Position numbers and translations under genes: made by a program
Assembly (NCBI GenBank): GCA_020081605.1
Contig: JAHREC010000018.1
Span: 4,278,001 to 4,342,000 of the forward strand
Direction of reading: 5' to 3'
From: Albifimbria verrucaria
Lineage: Eukaryota; Ascomycota; Sordariomycetes; Hypocreales; Stachybotryaceae
Length of the DNA stretch: 64,000 nucleotides
Shown: positions 22,711 to 34,893 of the stretch, piece after piece
Layout: the number at the start of each line of letters is the position of its first letter
Numbering within the stretch: position 1 is the first letter of the stretch
Notes under the pieces: generated by a model
Seen by the model: the letters and a program-made list of their open reading frames with translations, nothing else
What the model was told of the DNA's origin: nothing
The model's database searches: none

Positions 22711-24226
22711 GAAGCCGGGTTGGATGGTTTGAACATGGTATAAGACCTGGAGCTAGTAATGCATCGGCTGCGAGGCTGGGACGGTACACGGGGCGCTACT
22801 CATGGGGGATGCATAGCAGTTGGCAACTGCCGTGGCCAATTCTTTGCCTTATTCTTCATTTCGTTTTTTCCATCGCCTGCCGCCCCTTTTGTTTCAATGT
22901 CGTGGGTGGATAAACTACTGTTTTGAGCAAGCAAAGCTGATACCCTTTTGTTTAATAAGAGCCCGAAAGGGCAATAGATACCTCATGATTCATTACCTTT
23001 AGAGATATAGACTTGATTTGAAATTTTCTGCTAATTTACCTGGAATTGGGCGCTTGCGATGACGAGTTGTTGTTACTAGGCCCACAGCCATGTTTGCATG
23101 AAACGGAGTTGCGGTCCTTTTGCCACCCGAATCAACGACCCGAGAATGGTATTGGCGATCCAAGATACGAGCAATAATAGCTGGCTGAGTTATTGATGGA
23201 GACGCGGGACGCAGCCTGGCATAGTTTCATGTCTAGTCGTCGGCTTTGACACCGTATGGTGCTGGGGTGAATCAACAGCTTCGTGTGGTGGAGTAACGGG
23301 CCAGTCGGCCTGTAGCATAAACCGGTCGCGGTGGCGTGCAGGACGCAGTGAAACACGGAGACCCACGCGGCCGGTCGGCGGGCCATGGTGTAGACTGGCG
23401 CTGTGCTGTTCTGGATTGCGCGGCATTATTGTTGCCAGGAGGAGCGGCCGTGATTGACGGCCTTACGTCGACAAGGACCACACAAAGTGTACGTGGCCGA
23501 GCGCGGGAATGGGTAGATTACGGCTGCTCACAGGTGGCCGTCAGCCGGTGAGAGGCGGCGTCCATCGACTATCGACGGGACTAGAGCTAGGTAGGATGGT
23601 AGTAGAACGATGATTGTTACTTGGCACGAGAAATGAGGCGAGCCTAATGCAGGATGATGGTAAGGTAGTAAAGCCGACTTTCACGCCACCACGGAATGCA
23701 AACGGCGGTGAGAGCATTCAAAGAAAGGTGATATGCATGACATTCTGGATTTGGGAGTCAAGGTCCGGGGAGCAGAGATGGACTGCGCAGTTTGCGTAGC
23801 GGTGCCGCGAAGATGTGCAGCGCATGCTTCTCAGCAAAGCTGGCGAGTAACATGTGGCCGTTTATGAGTGTGCATAGGCAGGCTGGCTATAGGAGGGTGG
23901 AAGGAACAGAGGCAGAGAGAGAAGAGAGGAGATGGAGCAACGGTTGCACTGACGGGGTTGCTTCCAACCCAAAGCCACACAGCGGTTTGCGGTGTGAACC
24001 TACAGTAGTAGGTTGGTTGCAGGATCGGTAGGAAGGGTCCTGGAGCCCGGGGCAAAGCGCCGCGTGAGCGAGATTGGGGAGGAAGGGCCCTTTTATCATT
24101 TGTGATGGTTCGAGAAGCAGGGCTCAAAAATGACAATATTGTGGTTTGACCGTTGGGCCGTGATGTAAGTGACATGAAGGGTGGCTGTCGGATGAGATAA
24201 CATAAGGTAGTATAAGACGTCAGCTA

Positions 24227-24254
24227 GCCAGCCAGCCAGCCAGCCAGCCAGCCA
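24227..24254. repeat. (GCCA)7 microsatellite
   Basis: Seven perfect tetranucleotide units. Confidence 0.9.
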
Positions 24255-25308
24255 ACACCGATGCTCGCAGCTCGGGTTGGCAGACAGCTCCTGCGAGCAA
24301 ACCAAACGAATGCCACAGCTCACGGGCTCATTGGTGTCTTCCAAGCCGAAATGGTTGCTCTTCAAGTGGAGCCGGTAGTATCGGCGATCTGTAAGGCGTG
24401 GGCGTTGTTTGAGGTGAGACAACCTGCATACCTCATAGGTAGGTTTGGAAGCCTGGACAGAGCCTTGCTCCAAAGTCGCCCTCGGTTATGTGCAGAGCGC
24501 AAGGAAATATGTGCCTGGCTACCTATCTATGACTACGTAGCCAAACTGCAACCCTATACGGGGTTTGGAACTGACGCTCTACTCCGGAGGCGACTCTGTG
24601 GTTGCATTTTCCTAGTGACATTGTAATTATAGTGGAGGGGGCTTCGGCTGTGCTACGCTGCTGACAAGACATTTACAGTCAGCGGCATAGCCGAGTTGTA
24701 CTGTAGAGCTGAACAACAAGTGTTGGAAAGGGAATGATATGAGGCCATATGGCATGTACGATTTTCGAGGAGCGCGAATGAGCCAAGGCGGCAGTGGACG
24801 GCATTGACCAGTCAAGATAGTCAACATTGATATTCTGACAGAAAACTCGGCAGGCATATCCAACCGAAGGCACAGGCATGTGTCTGTCTCTTTGCATCTC
24901 GCCATAATGACGAAGAGGTTGGCAGTTTATCTACAATACATGCACCTGGCCTAATCTAGAAAGACATCCAGGTTTCTGGGTGTTAAGAAAGGACCGACTT
25001 AGCAAAGGAGGAAAAGTGGTTCAAGATAGTCACTGTAGCCTCGAAACCGATACATAAGCGATTGGGCACGTCAGACGGCGATCTGACCGTCGCCGCCTTC
25101 CGTGGTGTAAGTCGCTGTGTGGTTGCTGTTTGTATATAAGATGTGCCTGTTTAACCCTTGCAACACCAGACAGACCCCTGTTTCTCCTCCCGCAGCCATC
25201 AGCCATTTTTTTCTCTCTTCCGCATTTCTTTTGTCCGGTCTGGAGGCTTCTTGCAGGTCCCTGACGCTTGATTACAGGTGAGAAAGACCTGAGCGGGAGG
25301 TCTACATT

Positions 25309-25336
25309 GCATGGCATAGCATGGCATGGCATGGCC
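25309..25336. repeat. GCATG pentanucleotide array
   Basis: About five GCATG units with one changed copy. A related GCATC/GCATG array occurs at 42281-42319. Confidence 0.85.
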
Positions 25337-26789
25337 CACCCCTGGCTGACGGGCTGACTTCCGCTTCCCGAGCCACCTTCGGCGAGTTTAAGGATGGATG
25401 GATGGAGCTACCCAGTGCTGAAGAGTCATCGAAGTCAACACATTCTCACAGATGGTAGGGGTTATGAGACTTGTTCACAGACACTGAACGATGCAGAATA
25501 GGTTTCGTGCAGCCCCTTTGGTGCGGCCGACGCTCGTTCTGCGGCATATCTATCCATTTATCGTGTGAATGGGTATGTTGAACTGGAAACGTCGGCATGG
25601 GTGGTGGCCCATTACAATAAGGCTCATCATCGCATGCATAACTGCTTAGTTCTCCATGCTTAGCTCATGTAGTCGGCTCCTACTGCACCTCCAACTTGAA
25701 ACGGTATCCAATCGCTGCGACATTCCTCATCACCGTCTCGTGAAAAAAAAAGAACATGTCGCAGTTCACGCCCATGTCCCGCCTGGCCTCTCACACTGGT
25801 TAACCCTTGCCTGTTTCTCTGACATAGGGTCAGGCTTGCTGCAACACGTCTGAGTGGTCTGAGGTAGCATCTCGCGTATGAGGGATCGGACCTACTAACA
25901 ACAAAGACGGCTACCTGTACGCACGCGGATACGGGCTTGGGTGTGTTGTGCTGTGATTTTTGGATTTCAGATGCAAGGCATGCCCGGCACACCACCAAAC
26001 CAGGATGGCGGATCGCAGCATGCACGACCTATTACCATTTGCTATTTGCTCACCAAAGCTCTTGAAGGTGATGGCCCCCTTGGCTGAGGTGGTGTGGTGG
26101 TGGTGCGTGTGGCAGCATGGGGGTGCGTGGGTGCGGATTCACGACATGCCACCACCCAACGATGCGCGTACGAGACGACGCAAGGCATGCATTTCACATA
26201 GGGACATCTCTGGCGACCAGATGCCGCAGAGGTAGCTGCGACACCGTGCATGGGGCGGATTCCAGGCTTCTCATGGGATGGAAATCAAGATGCCCAGCTT
26301 TCAGAATAACCGAACCCCGGCTGTTTTCCCGGGCAAAGCAAACATGGGCAAACAAACACGAGCGATGGGTACTGTACTGTACTGTCCTGTACTTTGCAAG
26401 GCGTGAATAATAATCCTCAGCCGACATACGCGTTCACATCCCATCCCGAGTCTCCACGCCGGCTTAATGGAGAAATGCCCACATATTCTCTGCCTTATCG
26501 TTCCGTGTCATTTTCTTGGTGCTAAAGCCGGGCCAGCCCAGCCTAGGCCAGCCCGCTTATCTGGCGCAACGTAGCAGACTCACTCCCCAAAACATGGTGA
26601 GAAGAGACTAACAAGGACCCTGTTCGAGCTTCCCATTTGGTGACTGAGGGGCCGGGCAATAAGTCAGTGAGTTCGGAGCATCGATGGTTCATTTTCCTCT
26701 TTCTGTTGCTAATATTAAGATGTATCTGCATGTGAGTTACTTTTCCCCATGGCTGGGTTGCCCTTTTGGGTTGTCCCGAAACGGAATAA

Positions 26790-26945
26790 AGAAGTCAAGG
26801 AAAAGAGAGAAAGAGAGGGAGAGAAAATAATAATCATCCAAAATCAAGTACATAGACAGAGCAAAGCCAAAAGAAGAAGGGAATGACGAAAAAGAGAGGA
26901 GCAAAAAAAAAAAGAAAGAAAAAAAAAAAAAAAAGAGAAAGAGTG
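26790..26945. repeat. Purine-rich / poly-A tract
   Basis: AG-rich sequence with A runs, including a long nearly pure A stretch at about 26900-26935. It lies about 525 bases upstream of the APRT start, facing a pyrimidine-rich promoter. Confidence 0.8.
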
Positions 26946-27468
26946 AACCCCACCAGCCAACTGAGGTACCTTACCTTTACCGTAACTAGAGGGAACGCCA
27001 AAAAGACTCAGCCAGCCTCCGATGAGGTGCTTTTCTAGGAGGTCCAGGGAAGGAGCTGCCCGCCCACCCCACCTTCCATCCACCCTGATTGCCTTATCCA
27101 CCCGCTGGCTGTATCAGTATCAGACAAGGCAAGGGCAGGAAAACGACCCTCCCCTCCTTCCTCCATCTGTTGATTCGCATCGCATCCCACCTTTTTATGT
27201 TATATATTTTTTCTCTCTCACGCTCGCCGTTGCTCCCTGTTCATCCTCCCTCCCGCACGCCCACCAAGCCAGCCCGCTCGCTGCACGCCAGGCACTTGCT
27301 CATTCATTCACACACACTCACACTCACACACCTACGCACGCACGCTCTCGGCTCGTTGTCTTACCCTCCTTTTCCTAACCTTGCCAGGTGCCTTGCCTTA
27401 TTCCTCCTACTCCTCCGCCTTTCCTCCCTCCTCTCTTTTTCCCTTTTCCTCCTTTTCCCTTCCTCACA

Positions 27469-28211
27469 ATGAGCACCTCCCAAGAAACCCCGCTTCCAAC
27501 AACAACACCACCACCGCTCAAGATGCCTCGGGACGACAGCCCTCCGCCGCCCCCTCCGCCGCCTCCCAACTCGCCAGTGCAAAGATAAGCCTGCGCAGCA
27601 ACCTCCGCAACTTCCAGGACTTCCCCATCCCCGGCATTGACTTCGTCGACATCATGCCCCTCTTCGCCAACCCCGAGGCCCACGCCGCTCTTCTCGACGC
27701 CCTCACCCTACAGATCGCCGAGACCTTTGCCACCTCCGGCGCCGCCAAGCCCGATGTCATCGTCGGCCTTGACGCCCGCGGCTTCCTTTTCGGCCCCGGC
27801 CTGGCCCTGCGCCTGGGCGTCGGCTTCGCCGCTGTCCGCAAGAAGGGCAAGCTCCCCGGTCCCTGTGTCACTGCCGAGTACGTCAAAGAGTACGGCAAGG
27901 ATTTCTTCCAGATGCAGGAGGACGCCGTCCGTGAGGGTCAGAACGTCCTGATTGTTGACGACATCATTGCCACCGGTAAGTCTTATTCCCCTGCCCCCTA
28001 CCCCGGATGCTCGGTCCATCCCGCTCTTTGTCTCTGAATCTGTCCCGCTGACACTTTTGCGACCACAGGTGGCTCTGCTAAGGCCGCGGCTGACCTCGTT
28101 ACCCAGCTCAAGGGTAACGTCATGGGCTACCTGTTCATCCTCGAGATCCCAGGCCTCAATGGCCGCGAGAAGCTCGGCGGTGCTCCCACCACCATCTTGC
28201 TCGAGAACTAG
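27469..28211 (+). CDS. aprt: Adenine phosphoribosyltransferase
   Basis: Purine salvage enzyme, cytosolic: adenine plus PRPP gives AMP and pyrophosphate. ATG at 27469 (CACAATGAG). The N-terminal 30 residues are Asn/Thr/Ser-rich. Then comes the APRT fold: SLRSNLRNFQDFPIPGIDF, IVGLDARGFLFGP (adenine/flexible loop), RKKGKLPGPCVTAEYVKEYG and the PRPP motif VLIVDDIIATGGSA, which is interrupted by the intron 27976-28068 and completed after it. It ends with LGGAPTTILLEN. The reading frame of the ATG closes at 27588 unless one C is added to the CCCC at 27488-27491; the result is 216 residues, slightly longer than yeast Apt1 because of the N-terminal extension. Confidence 0.93.
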
Positions 28212-28870
28212 AAGCTTCCATATATGATGCTACCTTTGGGGGCTCGACTTCTTAAGCACATCTGCATGACGCATCGGCTTCAACACCGCTGGTTCATTAT
28301 AAAAACGAGCCCAGCTCCTTCTGTCGGACCGCTGTGGAAATCCTCGAGCAAGGTGGACGCTTTGGATGAACTTTCACCGGGAGTTCTGGATTCTGTGGCG
28401 TTTCTCTTACGAAGTGGTACATTATTCCCACATATACATTCACATTTACCAATAATTACTCTCGGTAGGCGTTTGGGCTTTCTCGATTTGTTTGCGACAG
28501 AAAAGTGATTTCCGGTGTCGTTATCCCCATCAAAATGTTTGCATACTTATAGACGGGAGCTTGTGAAGCTTGGCTGGGATGGAGGCTATTTGATTGATTG
28601 TTCTCAGACAAAAGTACCGTAGTTGGATGTATCTAATGATGATGGGTGTCTTTCCGCTACGATAGCCCACTATTCCTTCGGTATCTCTGTGACCACTTTT
28701 TTTTCTTTTAAAAGAAAGATCTCTTCTATGACATTGGTAGACTACCTACTCCATATACGCCTCACATGAGGCCTGTCCTTGTTTTTCAAAATCCTGTATA
28801 TTCGACAAGTTCATATACAAACTCCTTTTCTGATGTTGTTGGCCATACTCAGCCTTGCGCAATATGTAAG
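28212..28870. other. Intergenic, convergent 3' flanks
   Basis: It lies between APRT (+) and the GH47 gene (-). Probably both 3' UTRs; no gene seen. Confidence 0.5.
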
Positions 28871-31800
28871 CTATATGACGATGGCGTTCTCTACTAACAA
28901 CCCCTGGCTTCGAACTCGGTATTTTCTGCGCATACCCACACCACTCGCGTTGCGGAAGAGGTCATAGTCGCCGCCGGCAGCCCTCATCAAGACCATGGGC
29001 ACGCCATGAAGTCGCTTCATGCCCTTTGGCGTGAGCTGTTCTGTGTCCAATAGCGGCCGCGGCGTCTCCTCCCGCTCGCCCTCGTCTTCGTCCTCAGTCG
29101 GCGGCTCGTCCAGCACAATGACGAGCTGCAGCGCGGTGCGTTTGACAGGAAAGTTGGGGATGTTGTCTAGCTTCTCGCTGAATGAGCAGCCGCCGCGACG
29201 CATGACGATGACCTGGTGGTCGCGGGACGCGGCGTCCGGGAGAGGCCCGTCGCATGCTTGGTCGGCAAGGAACACGGTGTTCCAGGGAAGTCCGACACGG
29301 GGTCCTTGGAGTTGTAAGTGGGACAGCCGGCGATGGGGGTGTCGATGATCGAGGGCAAAGGAAGGCGCCTCGACCGGTGGCAGTGTTGGCTGGCCAGCTA
29401 TATATGATGGGCCTTTCGTTGCTGTCCTCGGACTCGGCAACGTCGGCGTCGGTTGGCTCAAAGACCGACGATACTACCCGGAGCAGGCTCTTTAAGAGTG
29501 ATTCGGAAGGCATCGGCGGAGGGCTCATGATGCCGCTAGCCGGCTTGTTCGATAACTCGGCGTGCTCCATGGGTAACGGGATGCTCGCATTCTGCTTCGC
29601 GACGACGTCGACAATCAACTCGATCTCGACCGCATCTTGCCGCCTGAGACAAGTGAAGGCTTCATCCTTGAGATGCCTGACATGCTCCGCATGGAAATAG
29701 ACGGTCTCGTGGCGCCCAAGCTGCGTGTTACCGACATGAGTGATCCTCCAAGCCGGGTCTTTCTGGCCGTCCTTCTGACCCTTTTCCATCTGGAGCCGAA
29801 GGCCTTCAAGGTTTTTCACCGTCGGACCGGTGTGGTCGTACCACGTCAGCGCCGTGCCGAAGCGAGATGCCAGGGCCCCGGCGGTGTCGCTGGCGGGGAA
29901 TTCTATCCAGCTCACGATGCGCTCAGGAGGGGCCACGCAGGTGCCGTTCTCAGGGAGCATCGTCGGCGGTAGGGTCCAAGGGAATATCGTGTAGTTCGAC
30001 TTGGCTATGTAGCGCGTTACCCGACCCTTCTGCTCGTCCTCCACCTCAATACCTTCAATGGGACCGTGAATATTTGGCGTATTGTAGAGATCAGTGAAGC
30101 GCGATACGCCAAAGAGATCTGGCCGTCCTGCGGTCGCCGAGCCAGCCAGGGAGTTTATAGCGGGCGGAGCTGGGCAAGAATTTGTGAACGACTCGTCGTA
30201 GTAGCTGTAGAGTGACATATCTTTCCTAGCCTTATTGCGACTTGGTGCTTGCGGCATCTGCGCTTTCTTTGGGATGATAAGAGGGTGGCCCTCAGTGGTG
30301 AAGACGTAGGCAGCATCCAACTTGTTCAGCGGATGATCTGTATCGAACAGAAGGTACATGTACTTTGTCGTTTCGCCAAGGAAGAAGCTCTCCATACGGT
30401 CCTGCTTCTCGCCTGTTCGTACGTCCTGAAGGCCGGCCCATCCACAAGGGGCATGACACCGTCGCCAAATATCTCGAAGGACCATCTCGCCGACGTGTAA
30501 ATACCAAGGGTCCTTTGTAGCACGGTATATATGGTAAGTTGATTCAATGAACTCCGGTCGTCCAGGCCACCACCCAATGCCTGACTCAACGTTGTTTTCG
30601 CGAATGGACCACCGTTCTGGCAGGGCTGAATAGCGCGTCCACAGCGCCGTGTATACAAGATTAGCTTCAATAGCTTCGTCTACCTCGCCGCCCAAGGCGA
30701 GGAGACCGGGATAGAATGCGCCCAGGCTATCAATCCACATGGTATAGGGTTGTCCCGTGGCGCGATGTCCATTGGAATAATAAGGATAGTGGCTACGGTC
30801 CGTGTAAAGATACCGTTTAACAGACGCGTGAGCTTGGTGCCACGCCTCGAGGAAGGCATCGGATGAATGAAGCTCAGGCTCGAGGGGAGGATGGAGTGTG
30901 TTGGGATCCAGCCACCCATCGGTGTTCTGCCTAGCTGACGCGGAGACGTTCGGCTTGTCATTTCCAGACAGTAGAATGTGACTCTTGAGAGCATACTCGA
31001 AGAAGCTGTCCATGCCCGCGCCGATGCCAGAGTGCGGACCAATCCAATTGCCACGCTCGGCGTCTATGCCGTTGCCAATCAGGCCGATTTCGCTACGCCG
31101 ACGCCAAACCTCCCAGAACGCCCGCTTGGCCGCTTCCTCGAAGCGAGGATCCTTCGTCAGGCGGCTCAGGACGGTGAACTCAAGGGTCAAGCTTCCGGCA
31201 CCGGCGCTGCATGTTTCCGTGATCTCCCTCCGGTTACCCGCTTCTGGCTCCTGGGGGTTATCAGACTGTTGATGGAGCGGTGAGTTGACATAGAATGGAA
31301 TGCCGTGACGAAGGTTGACCCGAGGATACGGAATGCCAGTGTCTGTGTAGAAGGCAGGCAAAAGCCGCTGGGATAAATCCAGAGCCAGCCGCAGCAGTTG
31401 ACCATCGTACCGAAAGCCATTAGGCCACTGTATCGGCGCGAGCTCTAGAGGGTCGTCACTAGCGAAACCTGGTGCAGGCTCCGGATGGTAATCTTTGATT
31501 GGTAATTCGCCTATGGCGAACAAATGCGCACTCAGAAGACCACCAACACCTCTTATCACCGTTTCAAACACCTGGACCTTGCTGTCAAGGTCGAAACCTC
31601 TGGCTCTTAAGCCAGCACCGGAAGGCCCTTGTCTCCCGTCCCCATAATGCAGGACGAGTTGTGCCACACCCTCCTGGAAATCGCTGAGTGCCTGGGCCGG
31701 CGTGTGTGATCCGTCAGAAGGACCACTTGCTAATATCGCGAGCGTTGAGAGGCTGTCCACGAGGGTTAGGGAATAGTTTCCCAGCGCATCGTTCAGGCCG

Positions 31801-32193
31801 ATATGGGCAGGATTCTGTCGATCTCGCGTCAAGGGGCCGCAGGTCAGCGGTCGTAACTACTCGGAATCAGCACATGAGCCAAGACGAGATGAAGCCATTG
31901 GCTTGTAGGTGACGGACCTCATCTTCGGGAAAGGCATGTTGCATATAGTTACTATAACCATGGTAGAACATGTCGACCGTCTCCCGGCGCAGTTGCGCCA
32001 GGTAGTCCGCGCGCATGGCCAGGACGGTCCATGGTTGCAGAGCGCAGATGACCAGCAGCGTCGCCAGCAACATACTGCCCATCAAGCCCGCGGGCTGAGC
32101 GCCCCGAGGAATATGGCCTGCGAGTCCGAATGCTGGTGGCGGAGGAGCTTCATCGAGAGGCAACTGAGGCGGCTTGGAGGGTAGGAGAGCCAT
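28871..32193 (-). CDS. EDEM-like GH47 protein with C-terminal PA-like region
   Basis: ER protein of glycoside hydrolase family 47, EDEM/Htm1 branch, which trims mannose from misfolded glycoproteins for ERAD. ATG at 32193; membrane anchor or signal at residues about 38-60 (GSMLLATLLVICALQ). Exon 1 ends at 31918, intron 31857-31917, then one long exon. Family motifs: ETVDMFYHGYSNYMQHAFPEDE, GAGSLTLEFTVLSRL, GAGMDSFFEYALKSHI, RPEFIESTYHIYRATKDPWY, DRMESFFLGETTKYMYLLFD and the calcium-site TTEGHPL. Acidic catalytic positions look intact. From about residue 930 the chain matches a protease-associated (PA) region (LPSIIDTPIAGC, IVMRRGGCSFSEKLDN, VPMVLMRAAGGDYD). Two one-base losses break this tail (29357-29359 and about 29282). 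The restored length is about 1087 residues. N-x-S/T sequons such as NGT and NAS fit a lumenal location. Confidence 0.88.
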
Positions 32194-34432
32194 GAACCTT
32201 TGACACGTAGAGCACTAGATAAAAACACACGAGATCTTCTTTTGGAGATCACTTCATTAAGGGCGCCGACTGAGTATCTCAGCCAGCGGTTTCGGCTGTC
32301 GTTCGGGCAGATTTCCCAGGGTGGTCTCGTGATGATGGGATGCTGTCATCTTCGACAATCGGCAAGCCACTGATTGGGTGGTGCAGATTGCGGCTAGTGG
32401 AGAAATGTGGCTGGTGCACTCGGCCGGGCAGCCAATTTCGTCCGAGCAGCTCCCTGTCATCCATGACCACGGCATCATTCGGCATGGTTATATCACCAAA
32501 AAAACAGGAAACGATTGGTCCTAAGGTATGAACCGTCAGTCCGATCTGTTTTTTATCAAAAGAAGACCTCAAATCAATATCGCGCAATCGGTGAAGCCCA
32601 CGACGAGCTGAACAGGTGAGCTGAAGAAGCAGGGAGAAAGAAGCGAAGCCTCGGCTGGAGATAACGTGAGCAAAGCTGGCTGCATCTCCACAGGACCACG
32701 CGGCAAGCGCGTCAACTCTCTGGGACCGAGACAACATCGCCTTTTCGTAGCACCCTCCATCCAGCTAGATCTCGTCCGTTGTACGACAGACGTTCTGCCA
32801 TGTTCGCTGCTGGTCCCTGGAGAGGTTCATCCTTGTACTACCTTGCAAGACGCTAAAGGCTGATCGATCCTTGGTTCAAGACGGCGCTTGTTCCGTTGGC
32901 CATGGATGACGTTTTGGACAGGGTCGCTCGAACTGGTCGCCGACTTCAAGGCCGTCAGCGGGAATCACATCGTTTGAGCGGCTACGAACTACCGACGAGC
33001 CAAAAAGGGAGAACACATGGCCTCTAAGGAGGCCTCTGCAAACGAGCACAATCAACGAGCTCATCGAGAGTGAGAACCACAGCGCGTGGTGTCGGTGCCC
33101 AAGTCTCTTAAGACGGCTCATCCACCTTTTCGTCTTTCCCCATTTGGTCACATCACGAGCTCGTACAGGTACTATACACTTATTTCTTGGCTCATCTCGC
33201 ATGTTTGTATCGATACCTTTGCCGCAATGCTATCCCCTGTCTCTAGATGGTGTCAGTCTAGGAAAACGCTGGACAAGGCGCGGGGTCGATCCTGTTCTTG
33301 GCCTTGTGGACATGGCACCCCCGGCGGAAGAACCAACTCCACTAACGTTCAGACTAAAAATTAAGAAGCCAAAAGCAGCCTACGGAAGCTGGGGCCGGTC
33401 AACGGCATCCCTGGAGACACGCCCGTTTAGGGCCGTGGAGAGGCTCCAATTGACGATCACGAGGTGGGTGGTTGACACAACAGAGCACCATCGGCGAATT
33501 ACAGTGAAAGCGTTCATGACGCCTGTGTGGTGCATTGCCTAGGCTAGGGCATGCCATCTATGTCACTAGAACAGCCAAAAACATGTGCTGGTCCATGCCC
33601 CGATAGTCTTTTGACAAGGGTCTAGAGAACCAAAACTGTCATTGTCATTTTACCGATTGGTGTAACATGGACCACTCGAGAACAAAAGGGCGGCAGCTAG
33701 CAAGAGGGCCACGGGACGGCCATGTCGCTTGTTGGCGCGAAATTGAAGTGTGAGTTGGTCCGACCAGGCCGCCTCAATGGGCCGGGCGAAGCTCGATAGT
33801 AGCGCGACAAAGCCATGCCATAGGTGAGATGTGTAACATAGCCCCTCATTCTGCGACCCGTTTTCGGGCCCGGCTTTCATCGCTCTCAGACGTATCAAGT
33901 CGGCATCGTGACACCACCGCCAGCGCTGCCCATCTCACCCTCAATATCGAGCTGTCAATCTATAGACACCCCTATCTTTCTCTATTTCTTCATTCTTTCA
34001 GCTGCCTCGCCTCAAGACGCTAGACAGGCAACCATCGGGTATCCCCGAGCATCATCGCCCAACCGTCCGCTACCCGTCTACAGCGTCATGGGGTGGGTAT
34101 TTGCGTATCAATGAGGCCTCAAAGACGAGATACATGGACGCACAGTATGTCAAGAACCTCATACACTTGCAGGCCCCTATTCTGCCTTACCATACTTTTA
34201 CTCATGACGCTTGCTGTCGAAGCGTGCGCATTGGCTCGTCTTGTTTAATTGTTCTGCCTCCAATCTGACGAGTGGTGGCACGTAAACATGGGCGTGAGCC
34301 TTCATCATGCCATCTAATTGAACTTGCCACCGTCCAAATGACGAGGGAGGCGTGTACAGAGAGACTTAGTGAACTAATACTCGTCTGGAATGCAATGAGC
34401 ACGACGGGTGTGATGCTATTTGGCCTTGGAAA
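32194..34432. other. Intergenic, no confident gene
   Basis: Upstream region of the GH47 gene. Frames at 32279-32737 (-) and 33086-33542 (+) were inspected and look random. No RNA gene or repeat of note. Confidence 0.5.
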
Positions 34433-34893
34433 ATGATCGAATCTCTCACCGAGGAAGAATTAAACCAAGGGGTTATTGTAAACGGTGAGTGACATGATCC
34501 CTAAACAATACTTGGCTTGCCAGCCTGGTACTGTCAGCATTCTCAGCCAAGTGGCTACAATTACCTGTTCCTGCTTTCTACGAGAGTCACCTCAAAGTAT
34601 GTTGCCAAGGGCAAGCAGAAAACAGGAGTCGTAAAAGATATCAACCAAATCTTTTTAAAGAAGGATATCCACAGAGACGCCCAAGATACAGGCTATTCAC
34701 GGGCTTTTCTTACCACTTGTCTGGGCAGAGGGGCGTCGTCTATTCTTGTACCGGTTACGTCTCGACACTCAAGCATTGTGAGATGTACATTCTAGACTGG
34801 GACGAGTGTCTCAATCGCTATGAATACTCTCTGTACACTGCTGCTAATGTCGCGAGACTGGATATCATATGCATAGCAATCCACCGAATCTGA
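34433..34893 (+). CDS. Possible small two-exon orphan gene
   Basis: ATG at 34433 opens MIESLTEEELNQGVIVN. A GTGAGT donor at 34485 and an acceptor after CTGTCAG (34537) define a 53-nt intron containing a CTAAAC branch-like site. The splice is in phase with a frame that is open from 34501 and has no ATG of its own until near the end. It continues to TGA at 34891-34893, giving about 136 residues. The product is rich in Tyr and Cys (GVVYSCTGYVST, YILDWDECLNRYEYSLY), more protein-like than surrounding shadow frames, and AT-richer than the conserved genes. I recognise no family and cannot exclude chance. Confidence 0.33.

Larger units (their letters stand above)
22711..27468. other. Long intergenic region; promoter of APRT gene
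   Basis: 4.7 kb with no convincing gene. It holds a (GCCA)7 array (24227-24254), a GCATG array (25309-25336), a purine/poly-A tract (about 26790-26945) and a mirror-like pyrimidine-rich stretch just before APRT (27140-27468) with a CA/CT array at 27308-27345. The many frames of 60-120 codons look random. Confidence 0.5.

Noticed and set aside
32279..33542. Frames of 132-152 codons upstream of the GH47 gene
   Set aside because: No start context, no domain, and codon content unlike the neighbouring real genes.
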